Source of the DNA: Dehalococcoidia bacterium
Lineage (GTDB): Bacteria; Chloroflexota; Dehalococcoidia; SAR202; UBA11138
Assembly: GCA_012270665.1 (NCBI GenBank)
Contig: JAAXHY010000493.1
Coordinates: 1-5,504 of the forward strand
DNA: 5,504 nucleotides
Direction of reading: 5' to 3'
Position numbers and translations under genes: made by a program. Positions 1-4,388 of this stretch are shown in pieces. The notes under the pieces are model-generated. The model was given only the letters and a program-made list of their open reading frames with translations. It searched no databases and was not told the origin of the DNA. The stretch's first letter is position 1, and every line of letters begins with the position of its first letter.

Positions 1-125
1 ACCCTGCGTCCGGCGGTGTTGTCTCGGGTCGTGCCAACGAAGGTAACGGTCGCGCCCGCTCCCGGATGAACCACCTCCGAAATCGCTTGTCTCGTGTCTA
101 GTTCGTCATGCGTTATCACTATCAT
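1..125 (-). CDS. moaE: MoaE, molybdopterin synthase catalytic subunit (N-terminal fragment, cut by window edge)
   Basis: Large subunit of molybdopterin synthase, which puts the dithiolene sulfurs into cyclic pyranopterin monophosphate using the thiocarboxylate on MoaD (cytoplasmic, molybdenum cofactor pathway). The frame opens with ATG at 125-123 and stays open for 41 codons to the window edge. It begins MIVITHDELD and reaches the family's core segment GATVTFVGTTRDNTAGRR at residues 24-41, with Arg34 aligning to active-site Arg39 of E. coli MoaE. Only about a quarter of the usual ~140-150 residues is present, so the lysines near the C-terminus cannot be checked. A modest Shine-Dalgarno (AAGGG) lies about 11 bases upstream. 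It starts 17 bases after the moaD stop in the same direction, the usual moaD-moaE order, which strongly supports the call. Confidence 0.88.
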   Translation of the reverse strand, partial: MIVITHDELDTRQAISEVVHPGAGATVTFVGTTRDNTAGRR

Positions 126-142
126 GGAAAGACGACCCTTCA

Positions 143-385
143 CTAACCACCGCTGACAGGGGGAATCAGTGCGACCTCATCCCCTTCGCCCAGTACGAAG
201 TCATGCTCCTGGTACTCATTGTTCACAGCCGCCACGATGCGCTCCGGCTCCGGCAGTCCCCGAAACCTCTCGCGCATCGCGCCAGCCAACTCCCCGACCG
301 TCGCGCCGTCGTCCAGATCCAGGCTGAGACGCCCCACGCCGGCCTTTTCACGGTAGCTGGCGAAGAGCAGTACTTCTACTCTCAC
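143..385 (-). CDS. moaD: MoaD, molybdopterin synthase sulfur-carrier subunit
   Basis: Ubiquitin-like sulfur carrier of 80 residues, the normal length for MoaD. Its C-terminal glycine is adenylated (MoeB-type enzyme), converted to a thiocarboxylate, and donates sulfur within the MoaD-MoaE complex. Visible in the sequence: an N-terminal beta-strand RVEVLLFASYREKAG (residues 2-16), the middle segment DDGATVGELAGAM (25-37), and the diagnostic tail EVALIPPVSGG ending in Gly-Gly. The start is GTG at 385-383, supported by a clear GGAG at 395-392 with a 6-base spacer. The gene lies 39 bases after the SDR stop and 17 bases before moaE, so the three may be cotranscribed. ThiS and other beta-grasp carriers also end in GG, but the IPPVSGG tail and the adjacent moaE favour MoaD. 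Confidence 0.93.
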   Translation of the reverse strand: MRVEVLLFASYREKAGVGRLSLDLDDGATVGELAGAMRERFRGLPEPERIVAAVNNEYQEHDFVLGEGDEVALIPPVSGG

Positions 386-424
386 GTGTCTCTCCGGTCA
401 GAACATAATGAAGTCGCCATCAAA

Positions 425-1180
425 CTACTCCCTCAGCGCGCCGCCGTTTACGTGTATCGTCTGTCCGGTGACGTAATTCGCCCCTCCGGAAACAAGAAAA
501 GCAACCGTTTTAGCTATCTCTTCCGGCATTCCAAGCCGACCCACTGGGATCCCGGACGCCTGGCCCGCGGGCGCGCTCTGCCCCTCGACGCGGCTTGTAT
601 CGAACGCGCCGGGGACGATGTGATTCACCAGTATGCCATGCGGCGCCAGCTCGACGGCGAGCGCGCGTGTCAGCCCAAGCGCGCCCATCTTTCCGGCGCA
701 GACGTGCGCCCACTCCGCTCTCCCGCTGAAGGCGTTCAGGCCGGACACGTTGATAATCCTGCCCCAGCCGCGCTCTATCATACCCGGCACGACCGCTTGG
801 CAGGCGAAGAACGGCCCGTCCATGTTCACGCCGTTCACTTCACGCCAATCCTCGACCGTCATCTCGGTAAACGGCTTGGACTGCCTCATACCCGCGTTGT
901 TCACGAGAATGTCAACACGCTCGAACTCCGTAATCGCTGCCCCAACCATATCGTACACCTGGCGTTGGTTCGACACGTCCGCGATGGCGACGGTGGCGTT
1001 GGCGCCAAGCTCACGCGCCTCAGCAACCACAGACTCCGCCTCTTCTCGGTTCGATCTCGAATTGACCACCACGTCAGCGCCAAGCCGCGCCAGTTCGAGA
1101 ACCGTCGCGCGGCCAATGTTCCGGCCCGATCCGGTCACGAGCGCGACTCTGTTTGCCAGCGGCCTCGGTTCGGCTGTCAT
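425..1180 (-). CDS. Short-chain dehydrogenase/reductase (FabG-like) with non-canonical active site
   Basis: Classical-SDR-fold, NAD(P)(H)-dependent oxidoreductase of 251 residues, the normal length. Residues 11-23 form the first strand and nucleotide loop (VALVTGSGRNIG). Arg42 after the second strand hints at NADP. Asp68 is in the ADVS motif, NNAG is at 94-97, Asn119 in VNMDGPF matches the catalytic Asn, and Ser146 in INVSG is the catalytic Ser. Lys164 is present, but four residues before it stands Val160 (HVCAGK), not Tyr, so YxxxK is broken. His159 is adjacent. The C-terminal part (PGAFDTS at 190-196, YVTGQTIHVNGG at 236-247) is typical. The frame is open up to an ATG at 1279, but the family start fits ATG 1180, with a G-rich GGGGGG Shine-Dalgarno 6 bases upstream. 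The substrate cannot be told; 3-hydroxyacyl or other secondary alcohols are plausible. Confidence 0.87.
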   Translation of the reverse strand: MTAEPRPLANRVALVTGSGRNIGRATVLELARLGADVVVNSRSNREEAESVVAEARELGANATVAIADVSNQRQVYDMVGAAITEFERVDILVNNAGMRQSKPFTEMTVEDWREVNGVNMDGPFFACQAVVPGMIERGWGRIINVSGLNAFSGRAEWAHVCAGKMGALGLTRALAVELAPHGILVNHIVPGAFDTSRVEGQSAPAGQASGIPVGRLGMPEEIAKTVAFLVSGGANYVTGQTIHVNGGALRE

Positions 1181-1257
1181 AGCTGTCCCCCCAACATCTG
1201 TAAGTTCTACCATCCCCAGTCGCCGGGAGCTCCTAACTACTCGAAAGGTCCTGCCCA

Positions 1258-1270
1258 TACCATAGTGGTA
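1258..1270. promoter_or_regulatory. Small perfect dyad between SDR and upstream gene
   Basis: TACCA-TAG-TGGTA is a perfect 5-base inverted repeat with a 3-base centre. It lies in the 106-base gap between the end of the 214-residue gene and the SDR start, 78 bases before the ATG. It could be an operator for the SDR-moaDE unit. I could not find a convincing -35/-10 pair beside it, and a dyad of this size may be chance. Confidence 0.22.
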
Positions 1271-1286
1271 GCTCCGCATCAGCGCC

Positions 1287-1931
1287 CTAACGCTTTATTC
1301 TGATCACTGTGAACCTTCTACCCTCTGAAGTTCGGTTGTAGTCATGAGCAGTTGCCGTGAGTCGGTAACCGCAGACGATAGGGCTTGCGGCCATGCCAGT
1401 AATCGCCGCGAGTATCTGAGCCGATTCTTCAGCTCTGGATATATCATCAACACCTATGGCCGCTGAAGCCTCGACCGGATAGAAAGCCAAGTTATCGTCC
1501 GGTCCGCGAGCTCTCACTATCATATCAGTCTCCAGAAGCATGCGCCGCTGGCCCTGACTGATAGATTTGTGTCCGTAGGCTTGTGCTATGACCTCCTGTA
1601 ATTCGGGGTCCACGACACTCTCGCGTTCTTGGTACAGCAGTACCTTCAGGTCACTCAGTTCCAATCGGTGAGCCAGCAACGCAGGTAGTCTGAAGCCTAT
1701 CTTTCGCTCCAGGTTGTCTCCGACCAAGTGACTGATGTCCCCGCGCATTGCGTTTGTGTCCGCTCGCATCGCTCGTATCTCCACGAGGGTGTCGCGCTGG
1801 ATTTTCAGCGTCTCTTTCTGTACTTCCGAGATGGATTCCGAAACCACCTCTTGCAATAACGCTCTGAGTTCGACATCCTCTTTGAGCAATCTCATCAGGT
1901 CATCTTTGGTGTTTATGATTGCCATATTCAT
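1287..1931 (-). CDS. Hypothetical protein: coiled coil plus PD-(D/E)XK-like domain
   Basis: Protein of 214 residues. The head (TKDDLMRLLKEDVELRALL, 8-26) resembles the start of a widespread hypothetical family in which a variable coiled coil precedes a restriction-endonuclease-like fold. Residues about 30-70 are charged and heptad-like. The C-terminal core has Asp136 (LLETDMIVRARG), then FYPVEAS with Glu154, then an acidic helix VDDISRAEESAQILAAITG (161-179) and a last strand. In PD-(D/E)XK terms the Asp and Glu are present but Lys is replaced by Ser156; this family often shows E-x-S there, so cleavage activity is unproven. ATG 1931 is preferred over ATG 1925 because ATGA overlaps the TGA of the upstream remnant frame. 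Frequent AGA, ATA, TTA and TTG codons and mixed third positions differ from the metabolic neighbours and suggest an accessory, possibly acquired gene. Target and partner unknown. Confidence 0.68.
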   Translation of the reverse strand: MNMAIINTKDDLMRLLKEDVELRALLQEVVSESISEVQKETLKIQRDTLVEIRAMRADTNAMRGDISHLVGDNLERKIGFRLPALLAHRLELSDLKVLLYQERESVVDPELQEVIAQAYGHKSISQGQRRMLLETDMIVRARGPDDNLAFYPVEASAAIGVDDISRAEESAQILAAITGMAASPIVCGYRLTATAHDYNRTSEGRRFTVIRIKR

Positions 1932-2026
1932 CCACTTCGCTGATCGGTCTTCTCAGGGTACGAATCATAGTCCACGACTACACTCCTATCCCCTTCCTTA
2001 ATCACGAAGTCCGATGGCGGCTCCAA
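1928..2026 (-). pseudogene. Remnant C-terminal frame of the small upstream gene
   Basis: Immediately after the small gene, another minus-strand frame stays open for 32 codons with no start codon of its own. It reads LEPPSDFVIKEGDRS and then VVVDYDSYPEKTDQRSG before a TGA at 1930-1928. The composition is protein-like, and the TGA overlaps the ATG of the next gene as ATGA, the classic arrangement for coupled genes. I infer that this was once the C-terminus of the small gene and was put out of frame, perhaps together with a deletion. Alternatives are a programmed frameshift, a sequencing error, or chance. Confidence 0.42.
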
Positions 2027-2211
2027 TCATAGAGATACTTCTGTGTCCAGTGAAAGAAGCGGCCCTCGACACCATCACCCTGCGATATGCGATGACGGAA
2101 GGCGGCCGGCAATTCCTGCCGGCCGTTCTTCTCGGTGACCTCATACTCATGCGACCATGTATCGCGGTAGGTGACAGCCTCACACCACGGGGCGCGAGCT
2201 ATCAACTCCAT
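2002..2211 (-). CDS. Small hypothetical protein, probably truncated at the C-terminus
   Basis: Protein of 69 residues from ATG 2211. A TTG at 2220 with AGGG 7 bases upstream would add three residues; the ATG has GGAA 4 bases upstream. It starts MELIARAPWCEAVTYRDTW, then SHEYEV, NGRQELPAAF and GVEGRFFHWTQKYLY, ending DWSRHRTS. I recall small bacterial hypotheticals with a TWPHEY-like motif, a middle EL-AAF helix and an aromatic KYL-x-x-x-x-YWTM segment. The first parts are recognisable here, but nothing like the YWTM segment follows, so the ending after KYLY looks abnormal. No function is known to me. It sits 18 bases after the CoA-transferase stop, so it is probably carried on the same transcript. 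The frame that follows (1928-2026) may hold its lost C-terminus. Confidence 0.5.
   Translation of the reverse strand: MELIARAPWCEAVTYRDTWSHEYEVTEKNGRQELPAAFRHRISQGDGVEGRFFHWTQKYLYDWSRHRTS
2103..2125. repeat. Perfect 9-bp GC-rich inverted repeat inside the small gene
   Basis: CGGCCGGCA and TGCCGGCCG flank a 5-base loop (ATTCC), giving a perfect 9-bp hairpin. On the plus strand TTCTTCT follows directly, which resembles a weak intrinsic terminator in that direction. On the minus strand, the direction in which this region is transcribed, no T-run follows. It lies in codons for NGRQELPAA of the small gene, so part of the symmetry may come from coding sequence. Confidence 0.45.
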
Positions 2212-2229
2212 AATTTCCAATGCGAGTCC

Positions 2230-3444
2230 CTAGTCCGCCGCCGCCGCCGCCATCTCCGCCGACCGTACCACCTGAGCGTCGCGCAGCGTCTGGATCCTGT
2301 CGTCGCCATAGCCGAGGACATCGCGCAGAATCTCCGTCGTGTGCTCACCGACGAGCGGCGTGTTGCCCACGACCATCGGAGTCCTGCCGAACTTGATTGA
2401 CTTGCCGGTGACCCACATCGTGCCGGCCACCGGGTCTGGGACTTCCATCATGATCTCGCGCTCGGTCAGGTGCGGGTCTCGCGCGGCCTGAGCGGTGGTG
2501 TTCACGGGCGAGCACGGCACGCCGAGCGAGGCAAGGTGGCCGGCGGCCTCCTGCATCTTCTTATCGGCGAACCATTCCGACAGCCCTTCTTCCAGTGCAT
2601 CGGCGTTCTGGGAACGCAGTTCGCGGGTGGAGAAACGCTCGTCCTCAAGCCATTCGGGCCGCTCTACGGCCTCGCAGAGTCGGCTCCACATGTTCTCGTT
2701 GGTGGCGGCGATGATCATCCAGCCGTCGGCGGTCTTGTAGGTGCCGCCGGTGCCGCGTCCGTTGCCCTCTCGCGGCTGTTCGTAGCCGTCTCCCAGGTAC
2801 GCCGAAATCGGAATCTCGTTGACAGTGTAACCCGTGTCCGCCAGACAGACTTCGAGTTCCTGCCCCATCCCGGAGAACTCCCGCTCTCTCAACGCGGCCA
2901 GCGCGCCGATGGTGGCATGGAGAGACGTGATGCGATCTATCAGCGGGAAGAAGGTGCGGATAGGCGGGTCGCCCTCGAATCCGGTGAGAGACATCAGGCC
3001 GCCCATAGCCTGCCCTATCGGATCAAATCCAACTCGCTCCTTGTACGGCCCATACTGTCCGTATGCGGAGACATTTATCATGATTATCCTGGGATTCAGT
3101 TTCTTCAGTTCTTCGTAACCGAAACCCATTATGTCTATGGTGCCTGGCCTGAAGTTCTGGAGGAAGAAGTCCGACTCTTTCACGAGGTCGCGCAGCACCT
3201 CCTTGCCCTCGTCCGTTCTCAGGTTGATGGCGAGGCTCTTCTTGCCGGAGTTGTACTGCACCCAGTAGGCGCTCTGGCCTCTGACACGAGGCCCATTGCG
3301 TCGGCTCTCGTCCCCGCCGAGCGACTCGATCTTTATGACCTCGGCTCCCATACGCGCGAACATGAGCGCGCAGCGCGGGCCCGCCTGGTATCGTCCCAAG
3401 TCGAGAAGCCTCAGACCTTCGAGCGGTGTCTTCAGTTCTGTCAT
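2230..3444 (-). CDS. Type III CoA-transferase, CaiB/BaiF family
   Basis: Family III CoA-transferase of 404 residues, the normal length; such enzymes move CoA between carboxylic acids through an aspartyl-CoA anhydride/thioester and work as interlocked dimers in the cytoplasm. N-terminal domain: LEGLRLLDLGRYQAGP (8-23) and GAEVIKIESLGGDESRR (33-49). Middle: NSGKKSLAINL (65-75), FLQNFRPG (94-101), GFDPIGQAMGGLMSLTG (139-155). Asp203 in GQELEVCLAD sits where the family has its nucleophilic aspartate. The C-terminal part has GVPCSPV (308-314) and LVGEHTTEIL (364-373). ATG 3444 lies 2 bases after the crotonase stop, with an AGGGA Shine-Dalgarno inside the end of that gene, so the two are tightly coupled. 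The acid pair cannot be read from the sequence; formyl-, carnitinyl-, succinyl- or mesaconyl-type transfer, or a racemase of the same fold, are all possible. Confidence 0.9.
   Translation of the reverse strand: MTELKTPLEGLRLLDLGRYQAGPRCALMFARMGAEVIKIESLGGDESRRNGPRVRGQSAYWVQYNSGKKSLAINLRTDEGKEVLRDLVKESDFFLQNFRPGTIDIMGFGYEELKKLNPRIIMINVSAYGQYGPYKERVGFDPIGQAMGGLMSLTGFEGDPPIRTFFPLIDRITSLHATIGALAALREREFSGMGQELEVCLADTGYTVNEIPISAYLGDGYEQPREGNGRGTGGTYKTADGWMIIAATNENMWSRLCEAVERPEWLEDERFSTRELRSQNADALEEGLSEWFADKKMQEAAGHLASLGVPCSPVNTTAQAARDPHLTEREIMMEVPDPVAGTMWVTGKSIKFGRTPMVVGNTPLVGEHTTEILRDVLGYGDDRIQTLRDAQVVRSAEMAAAAAD
2235..2249. repeat. (CCG)5 trinucleotide run at the CoA-transferase C-terminus
   Basis: Five tandem CCG units on the plus strand (GCC codons on the minus strand) encode Ala399-Ala403, just before the final Asp and the stop. 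Runs of this kind can change length by slippage, here without a frameshift. It is outside the conserved fold and probably has no catalytic effect. Confidence 0.6.
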
Positions 3445-3446
3445 AT

Positions 3447-4223
3447 CTAAATTCTTCCCTTTCTGTCCAGGAACGGCTTGAAACCCTCCAGTACCGGAGT
3501 CGGAGCGAGTTCATCCGCCTGGGCATTCAGTTCGCTCTGATAGTGAGAGCGCCAATTCTCGCCGATGTCCCGAATCAGCAGCCTCTTCACTCCCTGCACC
3601 ATGCGCGGGTCGTTCGCGGCTATCAGCCCCGCCAACTCCAGCGCCTTGTCCATAAGCTGATCCGACGGCACAAGATGGTTCAGAAGCCCTATCCGGTGCG
3701 CTTCCTCGGCCTCCACCACCCGCGCGGTGAACAGCAGTTCCTTCGCCATCGGCCAGCCGACCTGCTGAGGCAGGCTCCAAGTGGAATTCACCCGCCCGTA
3801 CTGCACCGCCAGGAAGCGAAAGCGCGTCCTCTCGCATCCGACCCTTATGTCAAAGCTGGACGCCAGAACCGCGCCGCCGCCATAGGCCAGCCCGTTAAGC
3901 GCGCCTATCGTGGGCTTGGTGGCAGCCGCGATATGCCAGGAATACTCCGGCCTTCGCGGATCCGGCGGCGGGGGATTGTCCATCTTCGCCTGCTCCGCCA
4001 TCTCGTGTATGTCCGCGCCCGCTGAGAACGCCCTTTCACCTGATCCGGTGAAGATGATCGCGTGTACCTCGTCGTCCTCCTCGAGCTGGGTTACGGCGGC
4101 GTCAATCTCGCTGAACAGCTTGCGGTTCATAGCGTTGAGGACCTTGGGGCGATTCAGCGTGATGACCCCCACGTGATCCTGTATGTCAAGAAGAAGATGC
4201 TCGTAGTTCAATAGCCTCTCCAT
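3447..4223 (-). CDS. Crotonase-superfamily protein (enoyl-CoA hydratase/isomerase-like) lacking both catalytic glutamates
   Basis: Crotonase-fold protein of 258 residues. Visible: strand VGVITLNRPKVLNAMN (18-33), first oxyanion-hole segment AFSAGADIHEM (66-76), second oxyanion segment KPTIGALNGLAYGGG (103-117), and the later ARVVEAEEAHRIGLLNHLVP (167-186). The acyl-CoA fold and oxyanion hole are therefore intact. Aligned by eye to rat mitochondrial hydratase, Glu144 becomes Val119 (GGGAVLASSFDI) and Glu164 becomes Ala139 (FRFLAVQYGRVN), so ordinary hydration is unlikely. Isomerase, hydrolase, lyase or another crotonase reaction is more probable. A proline-rich insert (MDNPPPPDPRRP, 81-92) lies before the second oxyanion segment. 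The frame is open to an ATG at 4340, but that extension runs through the promoter and lacks family similarity; ATG 4223 fits. It is first in the operon with the CoA-transferase. Confidence 0.88.
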   Translation of the reverse strand: MERLLNYEHLLLDIQDHVGVITLNRPKVLNAMNRKLFSEIDAAVTQLEEDDEVHAIIFTGSGERAFSAGADIHEMAEQAKMDNPPPPDPRRPEYSWHIAAATKPTIGALNGLAYGGGAVLASSFDIRVGCERTRFRFLAVQYGRVNSTWSLPQQVGWPMAKELLFTARVVEAEEAHRIGLLNHLVPSDQLMDKALELAGLIAANDPRMVQGVKRLLIRDIGENWRSHYQSELNAQADELAPTPVLEGFKPFLDRKGRI

Positions 4224-4234
4224 TTGCGTTGGGT

Positions 4235-4242
4235 TGGCGCCA
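4235..4242. promoter_or_regulatory. TGGCGCCA palindrome at the leftward transcription start
   Basis: A perfect 8-base palindrome lies directly downstream of the leftward -10 box, overlapping it by one base and covering the expected start of transcription. A repressor bound here would block the crotonase operon. Eight-base palindromes also occur by chance in GC-rich DNA. Confidence 0.22.
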
Positions 4243-4270
4243 TTATATGAACGGGTAGAACGAGGGTCAA
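4242..4270 (-). promoter_or_regulatory. Sigma-70-type promoter for the crotonase/CoA-transferase operon
   Basis: On the minus strand TTGACC (4270-4265) is followed after exactly 17 bases by a perfect TATAAT (4247-4242). This is 5 of 6 plus 6 of 6 matches to the consensus at optimal spacing. Transcription should start near 4234-4236, leaving only about 11-12 bases before ATG 4223. No Shine-Dalgarno is visible in that leader, so initiation may be nearly leaderless. Confidence 0.72.
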
Positions 4271-4290
4271 GAAGCGTCGAATCAAGCCCG

Positions 4291-4318
4291 TTGGATTCTT
4301 TCCCCGTTGGTGTATAAT
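4291..4318 (+). promoter_or_regulatory. Sigma-70-type promoter for acsA
   Basis: TTGGAT (4291-4296) and a perfect TATAAT (4313-4318) are separated by 16 bases. The -35 match is only moderate (TTG conserved), so an activator may help. The expected start near 4325 gives a leader of about 64 bases. The -35 box lies back to back with the leftward promoter's, 20 bases away, so a regulator bound between them could control both. Confidence 0.6.
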
Positions 4319-4340
4319 GCGGGCAACACCACATAATCAA

Positions 4341-4353
4341 GCGCGCTACGCGC
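4341..4353 (+). other. Small GC hairpin in the acsA leader
   Basis: GCGCG-CTA-CGCGC is a perfect 5-bp stem with a 3-base loop in the 5' leader of acsA, 35 bases before the start codon. No U-tract follows, so it is not an intrinsic terminator. It might stabilise the leader, or be chance. Confidence 0.25.
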
Positions 4354-4388
4354 CTCTATGATGCAATTCTGACGACGGAGTAAGAGAC

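Noticed and set aside
1181..1279. N-terminal extension of the SDR to ATG 1279 or 1213
   Set aside because: SDRs begin 5-12 residues before the first strand; ATG 1180 fits and has a G-rich Shine-Dalgarno, whereas the 1213 start has its AGGAG 16 bases away.
1181..1286. Promoter for the SDR-moaDE unit
   Set aside because: TATGGT and TAGTTA candidates were tried as -10 boxes, but neither has a believable -35 at 16-18 bases.
203..1303. Long open plus-strand frame of 366 codons opposite moaD and the SDR
   Set aside because: It is antisense to two clearly recognised proteins, has no domain-like sequence, and is explained by GC-rich codon bias on the other strand.
1998..2183. Alternative 61-codon minus-strand frame overlapping the small gene
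   Set aside because: The neighbouring frame (2002-2211) carries the recognisable TWSHEY and RFFHWTQKYLY motifs; this one is an arginine/serine-rich shadow.
2470..3450. Long open plus-strand frame of 326 codons opposite the CoA-transferase
   Set aside because: The minus-strand frame is an unmistakable CaiB/BaiF protein over its full length; the plus frame resembles nothing.
4224..4340. N-terminal extension of the crotonase to ATG 4340
   Set aside because: The 39 extra residues show no family similarity and would run through the TTGACC/TATAAT promoter.
4319..4388. Riboswitch or attenuator in the acsA leader
   Set aside because: The leader is only about 64 bases, with a single 5-bp stem, no U-run and no recognisable riboswitch motif.
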